Of a DNA stretch of 64,000 nucleotides, positions 26,334-35,394 are shown piece after piece; position 1 is the stretch's first letter, and each line of letters opens with the position of its first letter. This DNA comes from Ruminococcus sp. XPD3002 (GTDB taxonomy: Bacteria > Bacillota > Clostridia > Oscillospirales > Ruminococcaceae): contig FPJT01000011.1 in the NCBI GenBank assembly GCA_900119535.1, forward strand, positions 1 through 64,000. Reading direction: 5' to 3'. Made by a program: the position numbers and the translations under genes. The notes beneath the pieces were generated by a model, which did no database searches, had not been told where the DNA came from, and saw nothing but the letters and a program-made list of their open reading frames with translations.

Positions 26334-27719
26334 ATGGGAAAGTATTTTGGTACAGACGGTTTCAGAGGTACTGCAAATGAGAACCTCACAGCAGACCATG
26401 CTTTCAGAGTTGGACGATTTCTTGGCTGGTATTACGGCGAGCTCAAAAGACGCAATGGCGACGACAGCGCTCCGCGCATAGTTATTGGTAAGGACACACG
26501 CCGTTCAAGCTATATGTTCGAGTATTCACTGGTTGGAGGTCTCACTGCTTCAGGTGCGGATGCTTACCTTCTTCACGTAACTACAACTCCTTCGGTTGCT
26601 TATGTTACCCGTGTGGACGGTTTCGACTGCGGTATAATGATTTCCGCAAGCCATAATCCTTACTACGATAACGGTATAAAGCTCATCAACGGCAACGGCG
26701 AGAAGATGGAGGATGAGGTCATAACCCTCCTCGAGGCTTACCTGGACGGCGAACTCGATGCATTTGGTCAGAAGTGGCAGGAGCTTCCCTACGCTCACGA
26801 TGAAAAAATAGGACGTACTGTTGACTATATCGCAGGCAGAAACAGATATGTAGGCTATCTTATCTCTCTCGGAATGTATTCTTTCCGCGGCATGAAGATA
26901 GGTCTGGACTGCGCTAACGGTGCTTCATGGAATATTGCTAAGGCTGTATTCGATGCTCTCGGCGCTGAGACTCACGTTATCAATGCAGAGCCTAACGGTA
27001 CTAATATAAACAACAATGCAGGTTCTACCCACATAGAAGTGCTTCAGAAGTACGTTGTAGAGAACGGTCTTGATGCAGGCTTCGCTTATGACGGCGATGC
27101 AGACAGATGCCTCTGTGTGGACGAAAAGGGCAATATCATCACAGGTGACCACATACTCTACATATACGGTCGCTACATGAAGGAACGCGGCAAGCTTATA
27201 AATAACACTGTAGTTGCTACTATAATGTCCAATTTCGGACTTTTCAGAGCCTTTGACGAACTCGGTATCAACTACGCTAAAACTGCCGTAGGTGATAAAT
27301 ACGTATACGAATACATGAAGGAGAACGGCTGTATCCTCGGCGGTGAGCAGTCGGGACACATTATCTTCTCGAAGTATGCTTCAACAGGTGACGGTATTCT
27401 TACAAGCCTTAAGATGATGCAGGTCATCATGTCCAAGAAGCAGAAATTCAGCGAACTTGCTGCTCCTCTCATCGTATATCCTCAGGTACTTGAAAACGTC
27501 AGAGTCAAGGATAAGTCCGCAGCGCAGGCTGATCCCGACGTACAGAAGGCTGTATCTGCTGCTGCTGAAAAGCTCGGCGATACAGGACGTATTCTTGTGC
27601 GTGAAAGCGGTACAGAGCCAGTCGTACGTGTAATGGTCGAGGCTGAGAACGAAGATATCTGCCGTGAACTGGTAAACAGCGTTGTCAGCGTCATAAAGGA
27701 AAAAGGACATACAGTCTGA
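26334..27719 (+). CDS. glmM: Phosphoglucosamine mutase
   Basis: 461 residues with AAGGAGA upstream of the ATG. It begins KYFGTDGFRGTAN, typical of GlmM. It has the active-site serine loop ISASHNP (Ser106), the metal-binding DGDADR near residue 250 and the phosphate-binding RESGTEPVVRVM near the C-terminus. GlmM converts glucosamine-6-phosphate to glucosamine-1-phosphate, feeding UDP-GlcNAc for peptidoglycan, the substrate of MurA encoded at the right end of this window. It is a single-gene unit with its own promoter and terminator. A phosphoglucomutase/phosphomannomutase role is the main alternative. Confidence 0.9.
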   Translation: MGKYFGTDGFRGTANENLTADHAFRVGRFLGWYYGELKRRNGDDSAPRIVIGKDTRRSSYMFEYSLVGGLTASGADAYLLHVTTTPSVAYVTRVDGFDCGIMISASHNPYYDNGIKLINGNGEKMEDEVITLLEAYLDGELDAFGQKWQELPYAHDEKIGRTVDYIAGRNRYVGYLISLGMYSFRGMKIGLDCANGASWNIAKAVFDALGAETHVINAEPNGTNINNNAGSTHIEVLQKYVVENGLDAGFAYDGDADRCLCVDEKGNIITGDHILYIYGRYMKERGKLINNTVVATIMSNFGLFRAFDELGINYAKTAVGDKYVYEYMKENGCILGGEQSGHIIFSKYASTGDGILTSLKMMQVIMSKKQKFSELAAPLIVYPQVLENVRVKDKSAAQADPDVQKAVSAAAEKLGDTGRILVRESGTEPVVRVMVEAENEDICRELVNSVVSVIKEKGHTV

Positions 27720-27732
27720 TATGATATATAAT

Positions 27733-27766
27733 AACGGACTTTCAGCTTGTGCGGAAGTCCGTTTTT
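27733..27766 (+). terminator. Terminator of glmM
   Basis: AACGGACTT / AAGTCCGTT stem with a 13-base loop, followed by TTTCG. Confidence 0.82.
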
Positions 27767-27848
27767 CGTAATTATTATCAAAAATTCGGGACGAACAATC
27801 TCTGTTTTTGCCGAAATACAGGAAATTTTTTAATTCACACCAAAATCA

Positions 27849-27877
27849 TTGACTTTGTACCGAAAAAGTGATATCAT
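27849..27877 (+). promoter_or_regulatory. SigA-type promoter of the Wzz-like gene
   Basis: TTGACT at 27849-27854, 17-bp spacer, TATCAT at 27872-27877. Confidence 0.62.
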
Positions 27878-27944
27878 TATATAGTGACGGCTTGTACATA
27901 CTGCCGTCTTACTAAACTATAAAACAAAGGATCGGGAGGTCAAA

Positions 27945-29543
27945 ATGGCAGTTTCAAATGAACGTAATCTCAATATTACGCTGAAAAATGAAGAGAAAGA
28001 TCAGGACGAAGTAGTTATATCCATTTCAGCCATTCTGAAAAAGCTTAAGAAATATTTCACTATATGGCTCGTTGCAGCTGTATTCTTTTTCGTTGCTTCT
28101 TTCGGATTTGCTACTCTTACCACTCATGTTAAAAAACCGGAGCTTACTGCTCTTGTAAGCTTCTCTTACTCAGGTATTGAAAAGGGTAAGGACCCCGCAG
28201 GCAGAAAGTTCGATATCAATTCTATAAAGAACCCTAATGTTATCGAAAGAGCTCTTACAGATCTTGATCTGTCACTTGAGCACGTTGAGGATATCAGAAA
28301 GGGTATCAAGTTCAAGGGCATCATCCCTAAGGACGCTATGGACAGGATCACTGTTTATAAGAGCGTTTACGAGACAGCTAGCAGCGGTAATCTTCAGGCT
28401 GCTGAGGAAATGCTGGATGTTACTTACTATCCTACACAGTATGAGGTTTATTTCGATTACAACGATACAGAACTCAGTTCCTCTCAGGCACTTGATGTAT
28501 TCAATACCATGCTTGAAGAATACCAGAACTACTTCTACGAGACATACGGCTATAACGAATCTCTCGGAAGCGCTGTAAAGGCTATCGACTATACCGAGTA
28601 TGACTACCCCGAGGCTCTCGATGTTCTCAGCAACAGCCTTTCAACACTCAGAAAGTATGTTAAGTCTCTTGACAGCGAGGACGCTACAAGATTCCGTTCA
28701 TCCGAGACAGGATACACATTCGATGATATCTATCAGGCTATAAGAACTCTCCAGAGTGTTGATGTTGACAGAATTTCATCCTATATCTCACTCAACAATG
28801 TAACAAAGGATAAGGAAGAAGCTATTTCATACTGCGAATACCGTCTTAAGGCACTTGCTCGTGAAAAGGCAGAGCTTGAAGAGCAGATCAAGGTATATGA
28901 CGATTCTATCAAGCAGTACGAAAAGGATCAGGTCGTTATTATCGGAAATCAGGACGTAAATGTTGACAGCACTATCACTCAGGCTTCAGCACAGTACGAT
29001 AAGATGATAAACCAGAAGAACAACGCTGCAACTGATCTTGCAGAGACAAAGAAAAGTATCAACTACTATAACGACAGAAAAGATGCTCTTAAGGGCAATA
29101 CAACCGCTACGGACGCTCAGAAGGCTGAGGTAGACAGCAGACTTTCAAAGCTCAGCGATAAGGTAAATGAGCTTGTTGATATCGTTTCAAAGACAGCTGA
29201 TGACTACTATCAGAACGTAACTTTCAGAAATGCTTATAACATCCTTGTTCCTGCATCTGATTCAGTAGTCGGAAGACTCGGAAGAATCATTGACAATGCA
29301 AAGCTTCCGTTAATTCTCCTTGAAGGACTTGCAGTAATGATCTACTTCGCAGTAGCATTCATTGAGGCTATCGTAGGCGAAACAAGAAAGAGAAAAGGAC
29401 TTGTTGAAGGAACTTCCGGCTCTGAGGACGATACAGATGAAGAGTCTGATGATCTTGCAGAGGCTATTGAAGAGATAGCTGACGAGATCGAGGAAGAAGC
29501 TGACGTTAAGAAGACTGACAACAAGAACAAAAAGAAGAAATAA
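27945..29543 (+). CDS. Wzz/chain-length-determinant-like membrane protein with coiled coils
   Basis: 532 residues, ribosome binding site GGGAGG. It has a cytoplasmic N-terminus of 40 residues, TM1 at about 41-62, a large extracytoplasmic part rich in coiled coil (about 290-420, with REKAELEEQIKVYDDSIKQ), TM2 at about 453-475, and a cytoplasmic tail that is first acidic, then lysine-rich. Two membrane helices around a coiled-coil domain are the layout of polysaccharide co-polymerases that set chain length. No tyrosine kinase or glycosyltransferase genes are adjacent, so the role in surface polysaccharide is an inference from architecture. Confidence 0.65.
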   Translation: MAVSNERNLNITLKNEEKDQDEVVISISAILKKLKKYFTIWLVAAVFFFVASFGFATLTTHVKKPELTALVSFSYSGIEKGKDPAGRKFDINSIKNPNVIERALTDLDLSLEHVEDIRKGIKFKGIIPKDAMDRITVYKSVYETASSGNLQAAEEMLDVTYYPTQYEVYFDYNDTELSSSQALDVFNTMLEEYQNYFYETYGYNESLGSAVKAIDYTEYDYPEALDVLSNSLSTLRKYVKSLDSEDATRFRSSETGYTFDDIYQAIRTLQSVDVDRISSYISLNNVTKDKEEAISYCEYRLKALAREKAELEEQIKVYDDSIKQYEKDQVVIIGNQDVNVDSTITQASAQYDKMINQKNNAATDLAETKKSINYYNDRKDALKGNTTATDAQKAEVDSRLSKLSDKVNELVDIVSKTADDYYQNVTFRNAYNILVPASDSVVGRLGRIIDNAKLPLILLEGLAVMIYFAVAFIEAIVGETRKRKGLVEGTSGSEDDTDEESDDLAEAIEEIADEIEEEADVKKTDNKNKKKK

Positions 29544-29552
29544 AGTATTAAT

Positions 29553-29585
29553 GGGGATGCCTTTGAAGAGGCATCCCCTGATTTC
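29553..29585 (+). terminator. Terminator of the Wzz-like gene
   Basis: GGGGATGCCT / AGGCATCCCC perfect stem with a 6-base loop, then TGATTTCTTTTT. Confidence 0.85.
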
Positions 29586-29603
29586 TTTTTATGCCTTTAC
29601 TTT

Positions 29604-29686
29604 AAATTTTAAGCCTGACATGGCACTTCAGTAAAACTAATGATTAAGAGATACTGTGAGTGAGTGCCATGTCAGGCTTAAAATTT
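29604..29686. repeat. 24-bp perfect inverted repeat around a 35-bp centre (MITE-like)
   Basis: Bases 29604-29627 (contains AAGCCTGACATGGCACT) are the exact complement of 29663-29686. There is no gene inside. The size and perfect arms resemble a miniature inverted-repeat element. Confidence 0.6.
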
Positions 29687-29689
29687 GGG

Positions 29690-29815
29690 GCAAAAAGTCT
29701 TTGGAAAAGGGGTTCGGGGGTGACTCCCCGCAGTGCGGGGAGATGTCCGAAGGACAGAGGGGACCGCCTCCGTAAGAGGAGAACCTTTCCTCAGAAAGGT
29801 TTTCCCCTGATAATG
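29690..29815. repeat. Intergenic palindromic repeat block, CTCCCC type
   Basis: Successive hairpins: CTCCCCGCAGTGCGGGGAG (29724-29742), GTCCGAAGGAC (29745-29755), then smaller CCTC/GAGG and CCTTTC/GAAAGG stems. The block is related to those at 35491-35599 and 49611-49699 but with paired base changes in the stems. Confidence 0.6.
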
Positions 29816-29822
29816 GTTGTAT

Positions 29823-31373
29823 TTACTTCTGATAGTATACCAGTGTGAAGAGCACGTTTTCGCCCTCTTCGTCATATATCTTTATGTCTGTTCCTGCGGG
29901 TGAAGGTTCACCGTCGTCAACTCTTACAACTGCATATCTCTTCATTACATCCTCGGGTTGATCGCCGAAAGCTTCAAAGAGATCGTCCTTGCGGAAGTAT
30001 CCGCCGCCGTCATAGAACAGGCAGTTGTATATAAGGTCGGGCAGTTTATCATAGTTTTCGCGTACTATTGCCCCATTGCAGCTGCCGTAGGTCTCGCCGT
30101 GGCTGTTTGTATTTATCTCCGGCTCTGTGAAGTATTCATCAGTGCGGTGTATCTCAAGATCCTTTTCGGGTACGGGTTCAGCATCGGCATCGAAGCGGAT
30201 ATCCTTTGTTACCATCCATTCGATGAGCTCTCCGTCAGTGTCGAAGGTCTGCATTTTAAGAAGGCATCCTGTAGCCTTGTCAACTACGAATGTAAAGTTG
30301 CTGAGACCTCTGTAAGGGATAAGTCCTGCTGAGATACGTGGATGTGTACCCTCGAGAACTACGCAGTCTCTTCCTGCATACTCAAAGGACTCGTTTGTTA
30401 TATCCCATGTTGAGAAGTCGTAGAGAAAATCTACAGCAGTGTAACCCGGTTCAAGCAGATTGAACGCTGCTCTTGTGTTGGAGCATATACCTCTTAATTG
30501 AACATCGCCGTTTTCAAAGTATGCGATAGTGGGAGTGTAATAATCCGCATCGCTTGGTATATCGATGCTGTTCATATAGTCGATGACTGTCTGAGGATCG
30601 AGCTGATCGCTTGTACGGTGCTGAGCCTGATTTTCTTCCGCAGTTGCGATACGTGCAATATTTGAATCATGGGCCATTTCAAGCTCGTTAGTGCCGTCGC
30701 AGTAAACATCGAATACGCCGAGATACTGATCCATTTCGCCTTCAAGGGGCTGATCGTTTGCAACATCGTGGTAATCGTTGTAGATGTTGTAGCGTGTAAG
30801 AACGTCCAGTGACTTTCCTGTAGTAAGGTCAACGTTGAATGCGGACTCTGTACAGAGGTCGTTACGTGCTGTATCGCTTTGTATCATGACGCCTGATGCA
30901 TAGTCGTAGTAATCGATGCTGTTGAGCATCTTGCCGAATACGCCCATCTGTGTTGACATATCGAAGTCCTGGATAACTGCTTCTTCTGCAGGTTCTTCCT
31001 CAGTTTCTTCTGTAGCTTCCTGAACTTCGGAAGTTTCGGTTGATTCTTCAGTTTCAATTTCGCTGAATGTGCGGTCGGGATTCATATTGTTCCTGATGAG
31101 GTAGTGACCTCCGCCGATACCGCCGATGAGTACAGCAAGTGCAGCTGCAATGCCGATATATCTCATGATGCCGTGTCCGTGATGAACTTCAACACCTGTT
31201 ACCTTGTCCGCAAAATCGTTTCCGCTCTTTTCTGCTGCAACTCTGTCCTGTATGCGTTTATAAAGCTCATCCTTCTTTGCTTCGCTGAAAACAGGGTGAG
31301 CATCGGATATGCGCTGAGCGTCCTCGTTATCAGAGTGTGAGAACAGTTCGTTTATTTTATTTTCACCTTTCAT
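29823..31373 (-). CDS. Membrane protein downstream of ECF sigma factor, probable anti-sigma factor
   Basis: 516 residues, ribosome binding site AAGGAGG, starting 11 bp after the sigma factor stop. Residues 1-68 are cytoplasmic and charged, one membrane helix lies at about 70-92 (YIGIAAALAVLIGGIGGGHYLI), then a glutamate/threonine-rich linker (about 105-135) and a 380-residue extracytoplasmic domain. The domain resembles the MucB/RseB-like or sigma-regulator C-terminal folds in layout, though I cannot name the family. Position and topology fit an anti-sigma factor that holds the ECF sigma at the membrane. No zinc anti-sigma HxxxCxxC motif is visible. Confidence 0.68.
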   Translation of the reverse strand: MKGENKINELFSHSDNEDAQRISDAHPVFSEAKKDELYKRIQDRVAAEKSGNDFADKVTGVEVHHGHGIMRYIGIAAALAVLIGGIGGGHYLIRNNMNPDRTFSEIETEESTETSEVQEATEETEEEPAEEAVIQDFDMSTQMGVFGKMLNSIDYYDYASGVMIQSDTARNDLCTESAFNVDLTTGKSLDVLTRYNIYNDYHDVANDQPLEGEMDQYLGVFDVYCDGTNELEMAHDSNIARIATAEENQAQHRTSDQLDPQTVIDYMNSIDIPSDADYYTPTIAYFENGDVQLRGICSNTRAAFNLLEPGYTAVDFLYDFSTWDITNESFEYAGRDCVVLEGTHPRISAGLIPYRGLSNFTFVVDKATGCLLKMQTFDTDGELIEWMVTKDIRFDADAEPVPEKDLEIHRTDEYFTEPEINTNSHGETYGSCNGAIVRENYDKLPDLIYNCLFYDGGGYFRKDDLFEAFGDQPEDVMKRYAVVRVDDGEPSPAGTDIKIYDEEGENVLFTLVYYQK

Positions 31374-31384
31374 AGTTATCCTCC

Positions 31385-31942
31385 TTAAAGTGTTACACCA
31401 AGCTCTTCGAGAGACTTTTTCAGCTTTTTAAGGGAACGGCTAAGCCGCATCCTTACTGCCGCAGGAGTCATTCCCACGGTCTTTGCTATCTCTATGGAGC
31501 TCATGTCGAAGAAAAATTTGTGGATGATGATAGTTGAATCTGGTTTGCCGAGTCCCTCGACCTTGTCAAGGAGAAGTCGGAAGGTCTGTGACTTCTCGGC
31601 GGATTCCTCTATCGAGTCCGAGTTATCGGGGATATCGTTTGTTTCTTCATCACCGACTGTATAGAATTCGGCAGCTGTCAGCGAGCGTTTGAGGTTTATT
31701 GCCTTGTTCCTTGCAACAGCGCCTATGTATGAGCGGAGCGAGCCTTTCGCGTATGTATCGTAGTGGAGTATGACATCTGCGAAGGTATCAACGATACAAT
31801 CCTCAGCGTCCTTAGCGCAGCCTGTTCCGCCGAGAGTACGGTGGATGATAGTAAATGCGTATCCGTGGTACTGCTCAAAGAGCTGCCGGAAGCCGTCATC
31901 GGGGTTGCTGCGGATGAGGTTTTTAAGTTCGTTTTCTGTCAT
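31385..31942 (-). CDS. ECF-type RNA polymerase sigma factor
   Basis: 185 residues from the ATG at 31942, which has AAAGGAGG 6 bases upstream. Region 2 covers about 20-90 (FEQYHGYAFTIIHRTLGG, then DAEDCIVDTFADVI and YIGAVARNKAINLKR). Region 4 covers about 125-180 (IIIHKFFFDMSSIEIAKTVGMT with the HTH, then RMRLSRSLKKLKK). It directs RNA polymerase to stress-type promoters, probably under control of the membrane protein translated next. A truncated relative of its N-terminus is found at 17111-17242. Confidence 0.92.
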   Translation of the reverse strand: MTENELKNLIRSNPDDGFRQLFEQYHGYAFTIIHRTLGGTGCAKDAEDCIVDTFADVILHYDTYAKGSLRSYIGAVARNKAINLKRSLTAAEFYTVGDEETNDIPDNSDSIEESAEKSQTFRLLLDKVEGLGKPDSTIIIHKFFFDMSSIEIAKTVGMTPAAVRMRLSRSLKKLKKSLEELGVTL

Positions 31943-31995
31943 TACGCTCCTCCTTTCTTTCATGTAAAGCGAAGTCTGCAGATCGTTTTCATTTA

Positions 31996-32024
31996 TATAT
32001 ACAATCGGGTGGGGGAAAGTGCAA
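31996..32024 (-). promoter_or_regulatory. Promoter of the sigma/anti-sigma operon
   Basis: Minus strand TTGCAC (32024-32019), 17-bp spacer, TATATA (32001-31996). A second, autoregulated ECF promoter may exist but I cannot identify it. Confidence 0.5.
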
Positions 32025-32035
32025 CACTTTTTTTA

Positions 32036-32130
32036 TATTAAGCTATTAGCTTTTAGCCGTTAGCCTTTAGCTTGTGGTATCGCCTGCGGTGATGAATCTG
32101 AATGTAGGGACGACGCCCCACTAAAACTAT
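32036..32130. repeat. TTAGC-type microrepeat and GTAGGG repeat remnant
   Basis: Tandem imperfect units of about 8 bp (AGCTATTAGCTTTTAGCCG, then TTAGCCTTTAGC) run into a short GTAGGGACGACGCCCC palindrome-like piece. Related microrepeats are seen near 35418 and 51553. Confidence 0.45.
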
Positions 32131-32194
32131 TTGTAATAATTCACATGATAATTACATTCATTGCAACTTTTTTGTAAATTATTAGCTTATCATA

Positions 32195-32222
32195 TTGTTT
32201 TTTTATCATCGTTTGATATAAT
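32195..32222 (+). promoter_or_regulatory. Promoter of the small HTH-like gene
   Basis: TTGTTT at 32195-32200, 16-bp spacer, TATAAT at 32217-32222. A tandem TGGAATCATT pair follows at 32228-32247. Confidence 0.5.
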
Positions 32223-32290
32223 TAAATTGGAATCATTTGGAATCATTCTCTAACTGTGAGTATTTTACTAAAACCAAAAGGAGGATAAAA

Positions 32291-32695
32291 ATGGGATTAT
32301 CAGCTAAAAGGTTAGGAAAATTATTTGGTTTGAATTCACAAGAAATGAATGTTTATCTCAAAGAAGAAGGCTATCTTAAAGGTGAGCCAGGAAACTATTC
32401 TCTAACCAAAAAAGGTGAGAAATATGCTACTAAAAAAGAAAAAGATAATGGATATGGTGGTCATGCTGCGCGTCATTGGAGTTGGACTGAATGGGCTGAA
32501 GAAATAGTTGAAAAAATCAATATTGATTCAAAAAGAAGAGCGGAAATAGAACAACATACATCGGAACAAAGAAAAGAGCGACGTATAAAAAAAGACAGGG
32601 AATACGAAGAATATATGAACAAAATGAATAGTCAAAAGCAAGAGACACCTCAGTTAGATATTCTTTCAAAAATAATAAAAATCTTTAAAAAATGA
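32291..32695 (+). CDS. Small basic protein with winged-helix-like N-terminus, unknown function
   Basis: 134 residues from the ATG at 32291 with AAAAGGAGG 6 bases upstream. Residues 3-45 (SAKRLGKLFGLNSQEMN, then SLTKKGEKYA) resemble N-terminal DNA-binding modules found in phage antirepressor-like proteins. The middle has GGHAARHWSWTEWAEE and the C-terminal half is a highly charged helix ending in KIIKIFKK. It is AT-rich compared with its neighbours and stands alone, which suggests acquisition. Family not recognised with certainty. Confidence 0.68.
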   Translation: MGLSAKRLGKLFGLNSQEMNVYLKEEGYLKGEPGNYSLTKKGEKYATKKEKDNGYGGHAARHWSWTEWAEEIVEKINIDSKRRAEIEQHTSEQRKERRIKKDREYEEYMNKMNSQKQETPQLDILSKIIKIFKK

Positions 32696-32770
32696 TTAAT
32701 GATAAATAACGAGATTATAAATTGATGTCTGTATCGTAATTTTTACCAAATTAAAATATTAAGGCTACAA

Positions 32771-32824
32771 GGGCGCACAGTGTGCGCCCCTACTGCTTTC
32801 TGTGCGGACTGCCAAAGGCAGCCC
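32771..32824. repeat. Two short palindromic repeats
   Basis: GGGCGCACAGTGTGCGCCC (32771-32789) is perfect apart from its centre. GGACTGCCAAAGGCAGCCC (about 32806-32824) is related to the GGGCTGCC type. CCCCTACA or CCCCTACT borders both. Confidence 0.6.
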
Positions 32825-32892
32825 CTACAAGCCAAAGGCTAACAGCTTTACGTATTAAAAAAGTGGCGCTCCTTGAAGAAGCGCCGCTGCAA

Positions 32893-33867
32893 TTATTCCT
32901 GTGAGATTATTTCCTTGTAGAACTCTGCGTAGTCCTTTCTGCCCTGCTTTGTGAACTCGATCGCGGTTCTTGGATGCTGGTTCAGAAGACCTGTCATGAG
33001 GTACTGGAAATCGTAACCCCATACCGCGCCTGCCGCACGTACTTCGGGGATGTACTTCTCGATGAACTGGATAACAGGGTATACGTTGTACTTGGGGTTC
33101 TTAAGGAAGCCGAGAAGAAGCTCCATAGCGCAGTTTCCTGCACCTCTTCCCATACCTGCGTATGTAGCGTCGAGCCAGTCTACACCGTCGCCTACAGCCT
33201 CTATAGTGTTAGCGAAAGCGAGCTTCTGGTTATCGTGAGCATGCATACCGAGCTTCTTGCCGTATTTATCAGCTATCTCGCCGTAGAGTGCAGCGATACG
33301 TGCTATCTGTTCGGGGTAGAGGGAGCCGAAGCTGTCAACGATGTAGAAAACGTCAACAGGTGACTTGCCGAGGATATCAAGTGCAACACTGATATCGCTC
33401 TCCTGAGCTGTAGATATAGCCATGATATTGCAGCTTACCTCATAGCCCTTCTTCTTGGCATCCTCTATCATATCAACTGCTGTAGGTATCTGGTGGATGT
33501 AAGTTGCAACACGGATAAGGTCCACGGGACTCTCTGAGCGGTCGTGGATATCCTCCTTGTAGTTGCAGCGTCCAACGTCCGCCATAACGCCTATCTTAAG
33601 GTCTGTATTGTTCTCGCCAACGATAGAGCGGATATACTCGTCATCGCAGAACTTGCATGGTCCGAACTTTGATTCATCGAACATTTCTTTATCAGCCTTA
33701 TAGCCGAACTCCATGTAGTCCACACCCGAACGCAGATTAGCGTTGTAGAGTGCCTTAACGAATTCATCGGTGAAGCGGAACTCGTTTACGAGACCTCCGT
33801 CACGGAGAGTTGCGTCTATAACCTTTATGTCAGGACGGTAATCCATAAGCTTTGATAACTCCTTCAT
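32893..33867 (-). CDS. DRE-TIM metallolyase/aldolase family protein
   Basis: 324 residues. Near the N-terminus is IDATLRDGGLVN, with Arg and Asp of the DRE-type metal and substrate site, and KLGMHAHDNQKLAF later supplies the metal-binding HxH. WLDATYAGMGRGAGN is the typical glycine-rich loop. The family includes HMG-CoA lyase, 4-hydroxy-2-oxovalerate aldolase and 2-isopropylmalate synthase. It lacks the regulatory domain of LeuA. No partner dehydrogenase is adjacent, so the substrate is unknown. It has a near-consensus promoter and stands alone. Confidence 0.85.
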   Translation of the reverse strand: MKELSKLMDYRPDIKVIDATLRDGGLVNEFRFTDEFVKALYNANLRSGVDYMEFGYKADKEMFDESKFGPCKFCDDEYIRSIVGENNTDLKIGVMADVGRCNYKEDIHDRSESPVDLIRVATYIHQIPTAVDMIEDAKKKGYEVSCNIMAISTAQESDISVALDILGKSPVDVFYIVDSFGSLYPEQIARIAALYGEIADKYGKKLGMHAHDNQKLAFANTIEAVGDGVDWLDATYAGMGRGAGNCAMELLLGFLKNPKYNVYPVIQFIEKYIPEVRAAGAVWGYDFQYLMTGLLNQHPRTAIEFTKQGRKDYAEFYKEIISQE

Positions 33868-33938
33868 ATTAAAAACGATCCTTTCTTTGATTTCACACTT
33901 TACGCTGTAACGCTTTAAAGTGAATTTGTATTGACTGT

Positions 33939-33967
33939 ATTATACCACAAATATATTCACTTGTCAA
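33939..33967 (-). promoter_or_regulatory. Consensus SigA promoter of the aldolase gene
   Basis: Minus strand TTGACA (33967-33962), 17-bp spacer, TATAAT (33944-33939). Just downstream, CACTTTA (33896-33902) and TAAAGTG (33916-33922) form an inverted repeat that could be an operator. Confidence 0.85.
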
Positions 33968-33992
33968 ATGGTTTTCACTATTTTTCAAATAT

Positions 33993-35312
33993 TTATCTTA
34001 AAGTTTCCTCTTTATTGTTTAATTGCTTAGAAGCTTTTTCTTCTGTTTCTTTTTTGTCGGCTTTTATATCAGTAAATTTGATATAAGCTTTATTGTCTGT
34101 GTATACTAATTCAATTTGACTATTATTTATAATTTGATTATACTGGGCTAGTCCTTTGGTTATGCGTTCAAAAGGTTTTAAATCGTTGCATTCTTTTATT
34201 AACGATTCTGCTTGTTGCACTACAGCATTTTTTGCTTTGGTTTTAGCATCATCTGACTTTTCATTAATTGCATCAGTAATTGTATAACCTAAAGTGAAAC
34301 TGCCAAAAAAGGCTTTTGTTACACCACCGGTTACTACTTTTCCTATATCTTTAATCAGTTCATTTGCCTTATATGCTTTTGCATCATTTAAAAATTCTTT
34401 AAAATCTGAGTCAAGCATTTTTACGCTACTGTTATAATTATTGACCTGACCTATAATATCGCTTTTTATTGATGAAAGATATTTTTGATCAGTATTACCA
34501 GATATAAGCATTTCAAGGTAATATGCTAATGAATAGGTTGCGGTAACATATTTGTAGCAAAGAATAAGATTACCCAAGTCGTTTATTGCAGGAGGAATAT
34601 CTTTTTTCTCCCCCTTTTTCTTTAATCGTAGAAACGCTTCTTTTTTGATTTGAAAAGATGTTGAATAGAAATTGATGTTAGATAAGCTATCTATACGTAT
34701 TTGTTGTAACATTTGAATAGTAGCTTGCTTTAAGTAATCATTAGATTGAATAGAACTATAATCTCTAATAACTTGCTGTAAATATTTTTCGTTTGCCCAA
34801 ACCTTACTGGTTTTTTCCATTTCAAGAAATTGCCTTATTTCGTCGATTTTTTTATCTAATAAAGACAGTTTACTATTTATTTCTGAAAGAAAGTATTGTC
34901 CAGTAATTGTCGACATAGCGGAGAAAATAGTGTTTGCTATCAATGGAGCTGAAGAAGCCGCTTTCCATAATGCACTGCCTTTAATATTATTATTTGTTCC
35001 AAATTCAACAATATTACCTCTAACAAATCCGTTTCCTTCTTTAGCTTGTTGCAGGACGCCGAGTCCTTTATCAAAGTAAACACGATAAGTTCCGTGGTGA
35101 CTTAGTTCATGAAGAGCGAGTCCTGGAATTTGATTAAAAAGCATATTTATTTGTTCAAAATTTGATGAAGAAATTTCTGTGTAACCAGAAATTGATAGTG
35201 AATCAGGTGGGATCTCACTTTTATCATATAGACTACGTATTCCGTAAGTGTTTAATAAGTAGTTGTCTATTTCTTCATTGGAATTGTACTGATCTTTTTT
35301 CTTTAAAACCAT
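33993..35312 (-). CDS. Unrecognised AT-rich protein with a central hydrophobic hairpin
   Basis: 439 residues, not recognised. It is mostly helical by composition. An HELSH sequence at 68-72 has the HExxH zinc-protease pattern, but no third ligand is evident and it may be chance. Two hydrophobic stretches stand out: about 114-135 (ALWKAASSAPLIANTIFSAMS) and about 325-345 (VVTGGVTKAFFGSFTLGYTI). The C-terminus is lysine/glutamate-rich. Strong AT bias against both neighbours suggests transfer. Long helices plus a hydrophobic hairpin recall pore-forming or membrane-acting effectors, but this is only a possibility. Confidence 0.6.
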   Translation of the reverse strand: MVLKKKDQYNSNEEIDNYLLNTYGIRSLYDKSEIPPDSLSISGYTEISSSNFEQINMLFNQIPGLALHELSHHGTYRVYFDKGLGVLQQAKEGNGFVRGNIVEFGTNNNIKGSALWKAASSAPLIANTIFSAMSTITGQYFLSEINSKLSLLDKKIDEIRQFLEMEKTSKVWANEKYLQQVIRDYSSIQSNDYLKQATIQMLQQIRIDSLSNINFYSTSFQIKKEAFLRLKKKGEKKDIPPAINDLGNLILCYKYVTATYSLAYYLEMLISGNTDQKYLSSIKSDIIGQVNNYNSSVKMLDSDFKEFLNDAKAYKANELIKDIGKVVTGGVTKAFFGSFTLGYTITDAINEKSDDAKTKAKNAVVQQAESLIKECNDLKPFERITKGLAQYNQIINNSQIELVYTDNKAYIKFTDIKADKKETEEKASKQLNNKEETLR

Positions 35313-35394
35313 TTTTTCACTCCTTTATAAAAAATTATCCATGTTTGTTATACATGAAGTTCTCTTTATACATACTATTTTCTGATTTCTTCAC

